DNA of 64,000 nt from Rhizobium sp. GN54 (lineage in GTDB: Bacteria; Pseudomonadota; Alphaproteobacteria; Rhizobiales; Rhizobiaceae): NCBI RefSeq assembly GCF_021026345.1, contig NZ_JAJNCZ010000001.1, positions 186,001 to 250,000 on the forward strand, in the 5' to 3' direction. This document shows positions 26,684 through 34,999 of the stretch, piece by piece; the stretch's first letter is position 1, and each line of letters opens with the position of its first letter. Both the position numbers and the translations under genes were made by a program. A model generated the notes under the pieces. The model was not told the DNA's origin. It did not search any database and worked only from the letters and a program-made list of their open reading frames with translations.

Positions 26684-27848
26684 GTTTTCTCCTCCCCCAG
26701 ATCGCCTCGGCGCGGGGTGCGGGTCGGCCGAGCGAAAGCAAGAAATCCGTCAATGCCGAAACAGAGGCGCCGTCGACGAGGTCGTCGAGAAAGGGGAGGA
26801 TTGCGGCCAGCGCCGCCGTCTCGGGCCGAAAGCGCGGATCGCCGGCGAGCGGGCTTGCGAGCGACAGCCGGAAGGCGCGGGCCGACAGCCGGCGCATCGC
26901 CGTCTCCAGCGCTGTATGGTCGCCGCGTTCCAGGCCGTCCGATAGAATGACGACGCTCGCGCCGCGCGAAAGGGCCGCAAAGCGCGGCACAGAGAGAAAG
27001 GCCAGCAGCGCCGGGCCGATCCGTGTACCGCCGTCCCAGTCGGCCACCGTGTCGGCGGCGAGCGCCAGCGCCCGCTCGCGGTCGCGGATGCGCAGCGCGC
27101 GGGTGATCCGCGTCAGCCGCGTGCCGATGGTGAAGACCTCGGCCGTAGCGGTGGCCTGCACCGCCGCGTGCGCCAGCCGCAGATGGGCTTCGGTGTGCTC
27201 GCGCATCGATCCGGAAACGTCGATCAGCAGCACCAGCCGGCGCGGCACCGGCTGGCGCCGGCGATAGTCCGGCGAGGGTACGTCGCCGTCGCCGCGTACG
27301 ATCTCCCGCATCGACCGCCTGAGATCGATGCTGCCGCCCGACAGGGCCTTCAGCTGCCGGAACGTGCGGCGGACGGGCAGGGCGCGCGCGAGCGACCGCC
27401 GGAAGGCGGAAAGCGCCGCATCCTCGCCGGTGGCGAAGCTGCGGACGGAGAGTTGCTCCGTTGTCGAGGAGATCGCCCCGCCCTTTTCCCGCTTCAGCGG
27501 GATCTCGCGGCGCTCGTCCCTGCCGCCGGCATCGCGGATGCGGGTCTCCTCGTCCTCGTCGTCGCCCACGGCTGCAAGCGGGGCATCGGCAAAGAAGACG
27601 GCGCGAAAAAGCGCGTCGAACGCGCCGCGGCGCTCGGGGGGCGGCGCAAGCGTCGCAATCGCTGCCTGGCGGATATGCTCCATGCTCCTCGGGCCGACGA
27701 GGGCGACCGCTGCAAGGAAGCTGGTCGCCTGCTCGGGCGCGACGGTAAAGGCGTTAGCGCGCAGGGCCTGCACGAACGCCATTAAGGGGCCGCAGGCGCG
27801 GGGAAGCGGGCCGGCCCGTCGCCGGCTGGCGGTTTCGGCGCGCATCAT
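26667..27848 (-). CDS. CoxE-like VWA-domain protein
   Basis: 393 residues. The N-terminal half is the CoxE/YehP-type helical region; from about residue 200 a VWA domain begins RRLVLLIDVSGSMREHTEAHL, with the MIDAS DxSxS motif, and GGTRIGPALLAF, and ends in VVILSDGLERGDH. In CO dehydrogenase clusters CoxE works with the MoxR-type ATPase CoxD in installing the active site of the molybdenum enzyme. Here it directly follows such an ATPase gene (34-base gap). The start is ATG 27846-27848 or the second ATG at 27845; the ribosome site is weak. Confidence 0.88.
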   Translation of the reverse strand: MMRAETASRRRAGPLPRACGPLMAFVQALRANAFTVAPEQATSFLAAVALVGPRSMEHIRQAAIATLAPPPERRGAFDALFRAVFFADAPLAAVGDDEDEETRIRDAGGRDERREIPLKREKGGAISSTTEQLSVRSFATGEDAALSAFRRSLARALPVRRTFRQLKALSGGSIDLRRSMREIVRGDGDVPSPDYRRRQPVPRRLVLLIDVSGSMREHTEAHLRLAHAAVQATATAEVFTIGTRLTRITRALRIRDRERALALAADTVADWDGGTRIGPALLAFLSVPRFAALSRGASVVILSDGLERGDHTALETAMRRLSARAFRLSLASPLAGDPRFRPETAALAAILPFLDDLVDGASVSALTDFLLSLGRPAPRAEAIWGRRKHERHR

Positions 27849-27882
27849 GGCCTGCCCCCGCCGTGCTGGCCGTCCGGGCCTG

Positions 27883-28776
27883 TCATGCCATGGCCTCCTC
27901 CACGATGGCGTCCAGCTCCGGCGCCATGAAAGCGAGGTCCTCCTCGTCCTTGATCAGCACGCCGATCGCCCGGCGGAAGGCCTCCGGCCAGGGGCTGCCG
28001 CCCTTTTCCAGGACGGTCGCCGCGTTCGCCCATTCCACCGCCTCGGAGATGCCGGGCGGCTTGGCGAGCGGCCGGGCGCGGATGGCGCCGACGGCGTTCG
28101 CCACCGCGCGCGCGGTCCGCTCGGCCACGTCGCCCGCCCTCAGCATGATGATCGCCGCCTCAAGGAGCGGGTCCGGATAGGCGATCCAGTGGTAGACGCA
28201 GCGGCGGCGCAGCGCCTCGGCGAGCTCGCGCGTGCGATTGGAGGTCAGGATCACGATCGGGCGCGCCGCCGCCGTGACGGTGCCGCGCTCGGGGATCGAG
28301 ATCTGGAAGTCCGAGAGGTATTCCAGCAGCAGCGCCTCGAACTCGTGGTCGGAGCGGTCGATCTCGTCGATCAGCAGCACCGTCTCCTCCGGCGCCTGCA
28401 GGGAGCGCAGCAGCGGCCGGGCGATCAGGAAGCGGTCGTCGTAGATATCCACCTCGTTCTCGCCGGCCCGAGTGTCGGATTGCCGGATCGCCAGCAACTG
28501 GCGCTGGTAGTTCCACTCGTAGAGCGCGTGCTGCGCGTCGATCCCCTCGTAGCATTGCAGCCGGATCAGTTGCCGCCCGAGAATGTCGGCCACCGCCTTC
28601 GCCGCTTCCGTCTTGCCGACGCCGGGCGCGCCTTCGAGAAGCAGCGGCTTGCCAAGCTGGACGGCGAGGAAGACGGCCGTCGCAAGCCCGTCGTCGGCGA
28701 TGTAGGCGACGTCCTCGAACAGTTCCGCCACCGTTTCCGGCGTCTCCAGCATCTTGCTTGCGGTATCCTCCCGCAT
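27883..28776 (-). CDS. MoxR/CoxD-type AAA+ ATPase
   Basis: 297 residues, MoxR family of AAA+ chaperones. Walker A LEGAPGVGKTEAAKAVA (about residues 47-60), Walker B ETVLLIDEIDRSDHEFEALLLEYLSD, sensor-1 PIVILTSNRTRELAEALRRRC, all intact. CoxD-type MoxR proteins help assemble the sulfurated metal centre of molybdenum hydroxylases together with CoxE. The gene lies between the split molybdopterin subunit and the VWA protein. Confidence 0.92.
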   Translation of the reverse strand: MREDTASKMLETPETVAELFEDVAYIADDGLATAVFLAVQLGKPLLLEGAPGVGKTEAAKAVADILGRQLIRLQCYEGIDAQHALYEWNYQRQLLAIRQSDTRAGENEVDIYDDRFLIARPLLRSLQAPEETVLLIDEIDRSDHEFEALLLEYLSDFQISIPERGTVTAAARPIVILTSNRTRELAEALRRRCVYHWIAYPDPLLEAAIIMLRAGDVAERTARAVANAVGAIRARPLAKPPGISEAVEWANAATVLEKGGSPWPEAFRRAIGVLIKDEEDLAFMAPELDAIVEEAMA

Positions 28777-28835
28777 CTATCGCTCCTCCTGCGGGCAGGG
28801 CGTGTCAGGCGTCGCCCGCGCGCGCCGCATCGTTC

Positions 28836-29861
28836 TCAATGCGCCACCGTGCCCGCGTCTTCCGCACCGTTTGCCTTCAGCGCGCGCAGGATCCGCTCCG
28901 GCGTGATCGGCAGCGTGTCGATGCGCACGCCGACGGCATCGAAGATCGCGTTCGCGATCGCCGGGATCTGCGGATTGGCGCACATCTCGCCCGGGCCCTT
29001 GGCGCCATAGGGACCGTCCGCCGCCGGGCGCTCCAGCACGATCACCTCGGTCTGCGCGAGATCGCCGGGGCCGGGCATCAGATATTCGTTGAAGTCGCGC
29101 CCGCCATGCTCGCGGCTCGGATAGTAGGGTTCGGTCGTCTCGTAGAGCGCGTGGCTGATCCCCATCCACGAGCCGCCGACGAGTTGCTGCTCGACCATCT
29201 TCGGGTTCAGCGCCCGGCCGATCTCGAAGACGTTCTTCACCGTCAGCACGTTGACCTCGCCGGTCTCGTCGTCGACCTCGACTTCGGCGACCGTGCAGGC
29301 ATGGGCATAGCAGGTCGACGGCTTCATCGCGCCCGTCTCCGCATCCGGATAGGAGCGGGGGATCAGGAACATGCCGCGCCCCGAAATCGAGCGCCCCCGC
29401 TTGAAATGGGCGGCCAGTGCGGTGTCGAAGATCGAGATCGAGCGCTGTGGCGCACCCTTGACGTGGATGTTGCCGGTGCCGTCGGTGTCGAGGTCGGAAG
29501 CGTTGACTTCAAGCTCCTCCGCCGCCACCTCCAGCATCACCTGCCGCGCTTCCTTCGCCGCCGCGATGACGGCGTTGCCGGCGCGGTGGGTGCCGCGCGA
29601 GGCAAAGGTGCCCATGCAATGCGGGCCGGTATCGGTGTCGGCCGTGTCGATGATGACGCGGTCGGTCGGCACGCCGATCGTCTCGGCGCAGATCTGCGCC
29701 ATGATCTGCTTCATCCCCTGTCCGAGGTCGACGCTCGACAGCGACACCATGAAGTTCCCGGTCGGCGTGGAGTGCACCAGCGCCTGGGTCGGGTCGCCGC
29801 CGAGGTTCATGCCGGTCGGGTAGTTCACCGCCGCCACCCCGCGGCCCTGTCGCATTGCCAT
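28836..29861 (-). CDS. molybdenum hydroxylase, molybdopterin subunit, C-terminal half (separate cistron)
   Basis: 341 residues equal to the second molybdopterin-binding domain of xanthine-dehydrogenase-family large subunits: VDLGQGMKQIMAQICAETIG, DTGPHCMGTFASRGTHRAGNAV, and GAKGPGEMCANPQ with the catalytic glutamate in GE, then the family ending DTLPITPERILRAL. It begins at ATG 29859-29861, one codon after the stop of the preceding gene and in the same frame, with its own GGGAGGGG six bases upstream. So the large subunit is expressed as two chains, as in nicotinate dehydrogenase NdhL/NdhM of Eubacterium barkeri. Together with the N-terminal half and the FAD and FeS subunits it would hydroxylate an aromatic, heteroaromatic or aldehyde substrate with water as oxygen source. 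Confidence 0.9.
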   Translation of the reverse strand: MAMRQGRGVAAVNYPTGMNLGGDPTQALVHSTPTGNFMVSLSSVDLGQGMKQIMAQICAETIGVPTDRVIIDTADTDTGPHCMGTFASRGTHRAGNAVIAAAKEARQVMLEVAAEELEVNASDLDTDGTGNIHVKGAPQRSISIFDTALAAHFKRGRSISGRGMFLIPRSYPDAETGAMKPSTCYAHACTVAEVEVDDETGEVNVLTVKNVFEIGRALNPKMVEQQLVGGSWMGISHALYETTEPYYPSREHGGRDFNEYLMPGPGDLAQTEVIVLERPAADGPYGAKGPGEMCANPQIPAIANAIFDAVGVRIDTLPITPERILRALKANGAEDAGTVAH

Positions 29862-29864
29862 CGC

Positions 29865-31232
29865 TCACCCCTCCCGCCGCGCGGACGACATTTGCAGGTA
29901 CTTCTCGGCCACCGGCCATTGCGCCGCGCGCGAGGCCTCCTGCATGCATTCGATCAGTGCCGCCCCTTCGGTCGGCTGGCGATGCGCCTTCATGTCGCCG
30001 TCGCGATAGGCATTGACGAAGCGGAACTCCAGCGGGTCCATGCCGACGAGCCGCGCCAGCTTGTCCATCTGCACCTCCAGCGCAAAGTCGCCGATCGTCA
30101 CCCCGAAGCCGCGCATGGCGCTGGACGGTGTGCGGTTGGTGTAGACGCAGTAGCTGTCCACCCAGACGTTTTCGACCGTATAGGGACCCGGGAAATGCGC
30201 GGCCGACTTCTGCGCGCCATAGGGCGAATGCCGCGAATAGGCGCCGGCATCGATATAGGCCTTGACGTAGCGGGCGACGATGCGCCCGTCCTTCATCACC
30301 CCGTCCTTGATGACGAGCTTTTCCGCCGCGCGAGGGGACGAGATCTGCATCTCTTCCTCGCGCGAATAGATGAAGGAGACCGGGCGGCCGGTCAGCTTGG
30401 CGCCGAGGATGGCGATCGGCTCGACGGTGACGTCCACCTTGCCGCCGAAGCCGCCGCCGACGGTGCCGCCGACCATGTGCAGCTTGGCGCCGTCCATCTG
30501 CAGGATGATCGAGGTGTTGTCGAGGGTGAAGAACATCGCCTGCGTGTTGGTGTAGCAGGTGAAGCGGCCGCTGCCTTCCGGCATGACGATACAGCCGGTC
30601 GTCTCTGTCGGCGCATGCTCGATCGGGCCGGAACCGTAGGTCTGCTCGAGGATGTGGTCGGCCCCGGCAAAGCCGGCCTCGACGTCGCCGAACCGCACCT
30701 TGCGGCATTCGCCGCTGTCGTAGCGATAGAAGTTCTGGCCGTGATATTCGTTGACAACAGGCGCACCCGGCGCCAGCGCCTCGTCGATCGAAAGCACCGC
30801 CGGCAGCACCTCGTAGTCGACCTTCACCTTCTGCGCCGCCTCGTGCGCGGCGCGCTCGCTGTCGGCCAGGATCGCCACGATCGCCTCGCCCTTCCAGCGC
30901 ACCTTGTCGGTCGCCAGCACCGTCTCGTCTTCGGGGCCGACCTGGATCAGCGTCAGGATCGTGTAGACGTTGTGCGGCACGTCGTCCGCCGTCAGGATGC
31001 GGACCACGCCCGGATGCCGTCCGGCCTCGGAAAGATCGATCGAACGGATGCGGGCGTGATGGTGCGGGCTGCGCACCATCTTCAGGTGCAGGAGCCCCGG
31101 CAGGTTGCGGTCGGCGAAGAAGGTTGTCGTGCCGGTGACGTGCCCGAGCGCGTCGGCGCGCAGCCGCGGCTGGCCGATCTCCTTCAGGTCGTCCTTGCGC
31201 TCGTCGGCGAAGTATTCCTTGCGCAGTTCCAT
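29865..31232 (-). CDS. molybdenum hydroxylase, molybdopterin subunit, N-terminal half (separate cistron)
   Basis: 455 residues covering the a/b-hammerhead domain (residues ~25-135, GHVTGTTTFFADRNLPG..., LHLKMVRSPHHHARI) and the first molybdopterin-binding domain: YGSGPIEHAPTETTGCIVM, GGTVGGGFGGKVDV, and AMRGFGVTIGDFALEVQMDKLA. The active-site loop reads AMRGFG, not the AYXCSFR of form I CO dehydrogenases nor AYRGAGR of form II, so CO oxidation is unlikely. It ends SSARREG with TGA, where single-chain relatives continue into the second domain. Confidence 0.9.
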   Translation of the reverse strand: MELRKEYFADERKDDLKEIGQPRLRADALGHVTGTTTFFADRNLPGLLHLKMVRSPHHHARIRSIDLSEAGRHPGVVRILTADDVPHNVYTILTLIQVGPEDETVLATDKVRWKGEAIVAILADSERAAHEAAQKVKVDYEVLPAVLSIDEALAPGAPVVNEYHGQNFYRYDSGECRKVRFGDVEAGFAGADHILEQTYGSGPIEHAPTETTGCIVMPEGSGRFTCYTNTQAMFFTLDNTSIILQMDGAKLHMVGGTVGGGFGGKVDVTVEPIAILGAKLTGRPVSFIYSREEEMQISSPRAAEKLVIKDGVMKDGRIVARYVKAYIDAGAYSRHSPYGAQKSAAHFPGPYTVENVWVDSYCVYTNRTPSSAMRGFGVTIGDFALEVQMDKLARLVGMDPLEFRFVNAYRDGDMKAHRQPTEGAALIECMQEASRAAQWPVAEKYLQMSSARREG

Positions 31233-31244
31233 GCTTCTCTCCCC

Positions 31245-31727
31245 TCAGGCCGCGCTCAGCGAATTGGCCCGGGCGGCGGCCAGGATCGCCTGGATGATCG
31301 GCTCGTAGCCGGTGCAGCGACAGATATTGCCGGAGATCGCCTCCACCACGTCCTCGCGGCTCGGCTGCGGGTTGTGGTCGAGCAGCGCCTTGGCCGCCAT
31401 GATCATCCCCGGCGTGCAGAAGCCGCACTGGGTGGCGAAACCCTCGTTGAAGGCACGCTGCAGCGGATGCAGCACCTCGCCATGCGCGAGCCCCCCGGTC
31501 GTCTCGATCGCCGCACCGCCGCAGCGCTCGGCGAGCGTGAGGCAGGAGAGCCGAAGCTCTCCGTCGACGATCACCGCGCAGCTTCCGCAGGTGCCCTGCT
31601 GACAACCGGCCTTGACCGAGGTGTCGCCGATCTTCTCGCGCAGCGCCTTCAGGAGCGTCACGCCGCTTTCGACGAACTCGGCCTTTTCCTCGCCGTTGAG
31701 GGTGAACTGCACCGGAACCTTCTTCAT
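31245..31727 (-). CDS. molybdenum hydroxylase [2Fe-2S] subunit (CoxS/XdhC-type small subunit)
   Basis: 160 residues with two [2Fe-2S] clusters: the plant-ferredoxin-like CQQGTCGSCAVIVDG...C (N-terminal half) and the helical CGFCTPG...ICRCTGY (C-terminal half). It passes electrons from the molybdopterin centre to FAD. Twelve bases separate it from the next gene downstream; GGAGG before ATG 31727. The C-terminus lacks any extension beyond the family. Confidence 0.94.
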   Translation of the reverse strand: MKKVPVQFTLNGEEKAEFVESGVTLLKALREKIGDTSVKAGCQQGTCGSCAVIVDGELRLSCLTLAERCGGAAIETTGGLAHGEVLHPLQRAFNEGFATQCGFCTPGMIMAAKALLDHNPQPSREDVVEAISGNICRCTGYEPIIQAILAAARANSLSAA

Positions 31728-31816
31728 GCGGTCCTCCCGAACCGTGTTTGCCTATGCTGCCTGTCCCTGCCTGCACGTCTTGCGGCGTCGGCCTCCCGCC
31801 GGCGCCCGCGCCGCCT

Positions 31817-32620
31817 TCACGCCGGAAGCAGCAGTCTCTTCAGGTGCACCGGCAGCACCTCGCCGCGGTACCAGGCGCTCGCGATCGCGTCGGTCGGCGG
31901 CGCGGTGCCCTCCGTCGCGACGGCGAGCGCCGCCGCGATCCCCTCCGCTGTCCGGGCCTTGCCGGCGAGCGCCCGTTCCACCGCGGGCGCGCGGATCGGC
32001 CGGTCCGCCATGCATCCATAGGCGATCCGCGCGCTGGAGATCGTTCCCGCCCGCTCCTCGACGACGGCGGCGATCGTCACCACCGACGCGCCCTTGGGCC
32101 GGACCCGCGAGGCCTTGGCGAAAAGGAAGCTGCCTTCGGCGGGCAGCGTGAAGGAGACCGAGCGCACCAGCGCGCCGGCATGCGTCGTGTCCCGTCCGGC
32201 GAGGAAGGCGGACACGGCGACCGGCTCTCCGTCGATGTCGAGGCTGGCATCGAGCGCCAGCAAGGCCACGGCGAAGTCGCCATAGGGAACGGGGGCGAAC
32301 AGATTGCCGCCGACCGTCGCCATGTTGCGGATCGCCGGTCCGCCCACGGCCCTGGCCGCAGGTGCCAGAAAGCCGAGCGCCGGTTCGCGGGCGATCCGCG
32401 CCATGGTCACGCCCGCGCCGATCGTCGCGCGTCCGTCCGCGACCACGATGTCGGTGAGGGCCCGCTCGCTTGCGGTCACATAGGTCTCGAAGCCGACATC
32501 GCCCTCGTTGGCGCTGCGCACGACGAGCGTGCCGCCGCCGAGATAGCGGGCCGCGGCATTTGCGGCCAGCGCCTCGCCGGCGGCCGCGAGCGTGGGAAAG
32601 GTCTCAAGGCCGAGCCCCAT
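31817..32620 (-). CDS. molybdenum hydroxylase FAD-binding (medium) subunit
   Basis: 267 residues of the CoxM/XDH-medium type: ARYLGGGTLVVRSANEGDVG (FAD pyrophosphate loop) and IRNMATVGGNLFAPVPYGDFA (TxGGNL motif), then a CO_deh_flav_C-like C-terminal domain ending LPVHLKRLLLPA. It is slightly shorter than usual. It receives electrons from the FeS subunit and hands them to an external acceptor. The order is FAD, FeS, Mo, Mo in this cluster. An 89-base gap follows before the FeS gene. Confidence 0.9.
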   Translation of the reverse strand: MGLGLETFPTLAAAGEALAANAAARYLGGGTLVVRSANEGDVGFETYVTASERALTDIVVADGRATIGAGVTMARIAREPALGFLAPAARAVGGPAIRNMATVGGNLFAPVPYGDFAVALLALDASLDIDGEPVAVSAFLAGRDTTHAGALVRSVSFTLPAEGSFLFAKASRVRPKGASVVTIAAVVEERAGTISSARIAYGCMADRPIRAPAVERALAGKARTAEGIAAALAVATEGTAPPTDAIASAWYRGEVLPVHLKRLLLPA

Positions 32621-32630
32621 CGTCGCCTCC

Positions 32631-33074
32631 TCAGGCCTTGGCCGCGAAGTGTTCCTTCAGCGCGTTGAAGCCGCCCTGGAACACGTTGGTGCCCATGCCG
32701 GCCGCAACCTTGTCGGCTTCCTCCGCCGGCGCGTCGAAGGTGGCGCTCCATTCCGCATAGGTCTGGTCGCCGTCGGTGATCGGGCGCAGCGTCAGCGTTG
32801 CCTTGTGGTTGGTGATCGGCTGCGGCGTCTCCAGGATCGTGTAGCTGACCGAGCGGTCGATGTCGGAGAAGGTCAGGAGTTGCTCGCGCAGCGTGGCGCC
32901 GCTGACGAGCTCGAACCGGCGCACGCAGCCGATCCGGTCGGCCGGCAGGCCGTCCTCGATCTCGCTCTTGACCATGCGCGGATGCCAGCTCGGCAAGCCG
33001 TTGAAGTCGCGGATCTTCGCCCAGACCTTGTCGATCGGCGCGGGAATGACGGAGGAGATGAAGACGTGTGCCAT
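32631..33074 (-). CDS. SRPBCC (START-like) family protein
   Basis: 147 residues beginning MAHVFISSVIPAPIDKVWAKIRDFNGLPSWHP, the usual opening of the polyketide-cyclase/SRPBCC fold, a hydrophobic cup that binds ligands. CoxG of CO dehydrogenase clusters is also SRPBCC but has a C-terminal membrane anchor that is missing here. It is the first gene of the minus-strand operon behind the AraC regulator, with AGGAAAAG seven bases before ATG. It may bind or present the hydrophobic substrate. Confidence 0.85.
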   Translation of the reverse strand: MAHVFISSVIPAPIDKVWAKIRDFNGLPSWHPRMVKSEIEDGLPADRIGCVRRFELVSGATLREQLLTFSDIDRSVSYTILETPQPITNHKATLTLRPITDGDQTYAEWSATFDAPAEEADKVAAGMGTNVFQGGFNALKEHFAAKA

Positions 33075-33127
33075 GGATCTTTTCCTGTCGGTCTCTGGTG
33101 ACGGCAGCCTACGCCCGCCATCCGGGT

Positions 33128-33169
33128 CCGCTTATCGGAAAGTCTTGGCCGCCTATCGCAGCGTCTGAA
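33128..33169. promoter_or_regulatory. 21-bp direct repeats, AraC-family operator candidate
   Basis: Two adjacent 21-base repeats (33128-33148 and 33149-33169) agree at 14 of 21 positions, sharing CCGC-TATCG and GTCT. They lie between the AraC regulator stop and the SRPBCC start, 54-95 bases upstream of the ATG, the usual place and spacing for two AraC-type monomers on one face of the helix. Confidence 0.5.
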
Positions 33170-33178
33170 AAAGCGCCG

Positions 33179-34054
33179 TCATCGACAGTGATCGGCAGGC
33201 AGCCGGCGCCCGGCAACCATCCGGTGGGGACCTTCGGTGGCGGCCGAGCGGTAGACCGTCGGCGGCACGCCGGTGTGCTCGCGGAAGAAGCGGGAGAAGT
33301 TTCCCTGCGTCGAGAAGCCGAGGTTGCAGGCGACCGAGATCAGCGTCTCGTCGGTCGATTGCAGGCAGCGCAGCGCCTCTGCGATCCTGAGCGTGTTCCA
33401 GTAGACATTGGGGGTCACGCTCATCTGTTCCTTGAACAGGGCGAAGAAATGCGGCCGCGACAGGCCGACGCTGCGGGCCACCTGGTCGAAACAGATGCGC
33501 TCGCCGACATTCGCCTCCATCAGCGCCAGCGCCTTGCGGATGCGGTAGTCGCGCCCGCCGCGGCTGCCGGAAAGCACCCGGTTCTTCGGCCGCGCCGCTT
33601 CCGCCCGGTCGAGCACGTGGTCGATGAAGCGCTCGAGCTCGTAGGCGACGAGGTCGTAGTCCTCGTCGATCGCCATCAGCCGCGCGGTCAGGGTCTCGAT
33701 GTTGCGGGCGATCCAGCCTTCGAGCGCAATGAGCGGGCCGTGGAAGGCCTTAGTGCCGGCGGCCAGGCCGCGCCGCGCCGTGAGCCAGTCCATGTCGATG
33801 TAGAACGCCAGGAACTGCCCCGGCACCTCGCCCTCGGCGAAGACGTGATTGTGCGGCTCGAACGAGTTGATGCCGACCGCCACGCCGCGCTCCGGCCTGA
33901 TCGTCCTGTTGCCCACCGTCATGCGGCCGGGCGCGCCGGCGAGCCAGATGACGATGTGCGCTTCCGGATGGGCATGGGTGACGAGATTGCCGCCGACATT
34001 GAGCAGCGAGACATGGCCGAACGGGCCCCGAAAGAGCCTGATGGATTCCGTCAT
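33179..34054 (-). CDS. AraC family transcriptional regulator
   Basis: 291 residues: N-terminal cupin-like sensing domain (NLVTHAHPEAHIVIWLAG) and a C-terminal double helix-turn-helix (FDQVARSVGLSRPHFFALFKEQM and ISVACNLGFSTQGNFSRFFREHTGVPPTVYR). ATG 34054 has GGGAGGAA seven bases upstream. Same strand and directly ahead of the molybdenum hydroxylase genes, so probably their activator. The gap from the regulator to the SRPBCC gene carries the direct-repeat operator candidate. Confidence 0.92.
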   Translation of the reverse strand: MTESIRLFRGPFGHVSLLNVGGNLVTHAHPEAHIVIWLAGAPGRMTVGNRTIRPERGVAVGINSFEPHNHVFAEGEVPGQFLAFYIDMDWLTARRGLAAGTKAFHGPLIALEGWIARNIETLTARLMAIDEDYDLVAYELERFIDHVLDRAEAARPKNRVLSGSRGGRDYRIRKALALMEANVGERICFDQVARSVGLSRPHFFALFKEQMSVTPNVYWNTLRIAEALRCLQSTDETLISVACNLGFSTQGNFSRFFREHTGVPPTVYRSAATEGPHRMVAGRRLPADHCR

Positions 34055-34234
34055 GTGTTCCTCCCGCGGATGAAACCTCCCGTTTCGACGCGCTTTCGCC
34101 CGCCGTCATCCGCCCGCCGAAGTGTGTGGGCAAGGCCGTGCCCCGTCAACCCGGCCGGCGCGGCAGGCGCGCCCGTCCGCCCGCCCGCGGCGAAATTTCA
34201 GACGGATCGATTGCATCTGCCTGGAGGGCGCGCC

Positions 34235-34894
34235 TCAATCCCGGTCGGGTGCGCCGAGCGGGAAGTACGTCCGGTACGGCCGCGCCTCGTCCACGGCGCG
34301 GGCGAAGGAGGGGCGGGCGAGCAGGCGGGCGCGATAAGCCGCAAGGTTGGTCAGGGCCGGATCGATCGGGTGGGTCCAGTCGGCATAGAACAGCGACGGT
34401 GCGGCAGCGCAGTCCGCAAGGCTGAAACGATCGCCCGCCGCCCATTCGCGGCCCTGCATGTGCCGGTCCAGCCACTGGTAGGCGCGCTCCAGCATCGTGC
34501 GGGCTTCGGTGACGCCATGGGGATCGCGGTCCGCCTCGGGCCGGAGCGCGTTGAACACGATCTTCTGCTGCGGCGTGCTGACATAGTTATCGAAGATCCG
34601 GTCCAGCATGCGAACCTCGATCGCCTCTGCGCGATCCTCCGGTATCGGCTTGAACGGGCCGGGACGGGCCTGCGCCACATATTCGACGATGACGCTCGCC
34701 TCCAGCAACGTCCGGTCACCGTCGACGAGGATGGGAAACCGCTTCACCGGCCACAGCGCCTCGAATTCGTGCAGGATCTCCGGCTGTTCCGGGCTGAGCA
34801 TGCGGAATTCGAAGGGCGTCTCGTTCTCGTAGAGCGCAATCAGCGCCTTCTGGCAGTAGGACGAGAACGGATGTGCATAAAGGATAAGGCTCAC
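34235..34894 (-). CDS. glutathione S-transferase family protein
   Basis: 219 residues. N-terminal thioredoxin-like domain: LILYAHPFSSYCQKALIALYEN, FPILVDGDRTLLEASVIVEYV (E-S/A site for the glutathione gamma-glutamate), then a helical C-terminal domain with SLADCAAAPSLFYADW. The start is GTG 34892-34894 with GGGGAGGAA; the earlier start at 34954 lacks a ribosome site. Substrate unknown. Same strand as the AraC gene, 180 bases upstream of it. Confidence 0.88.
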   Translation of the reverse strand: MSLILYAHPFSSYCQKALIALYENETPFEFRMLSPEQPEILHEFEALWPVKRFPILVDGDRTLLEASVIVEYVAQARPGPFKPIPEDRAEAIEVRMLDRIFDNYVSTPQQKIVFNALRPEADRDPHGVTEARTMLERAYQWLDRHMQGREWAAGDRFSLADCAAAPSLFYADWTHPIDPALTNLAAYRARLLARPSFARAVDEARPYRTYFPLGAPDRD

Positions 34895-34999
34895 GGTTTC
34901 CTCCCCGCCTCCGGATGACGACGGCACCCTAACAAAACCAATTGCAAAATGCAATCAGAAGTGCCACGCCCATCCGGGACGGGAAAAAGGCACTCCGCC

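Noticed and set aside
29862..29867. TGA as a selenocysteine codon or a sequencing error joining the two Mo-subunit genes
   Set aside because: The TGA lies at a domain border, one codon before an ATG with its own strong ribosome site, and family members have no conserved Cys there. A sequencing error remains possible but is less likely than a natural split.
28758..32021. A 1087-codon open frame on the plus strand over the molybdenum hydroxylase genes
   Set aside because: It is antisense to four genes with clear family motifs, is rich in Arg/His/Asp/Leu as expected for the complement of high-GC coding DNA, and has no recognisable motif.
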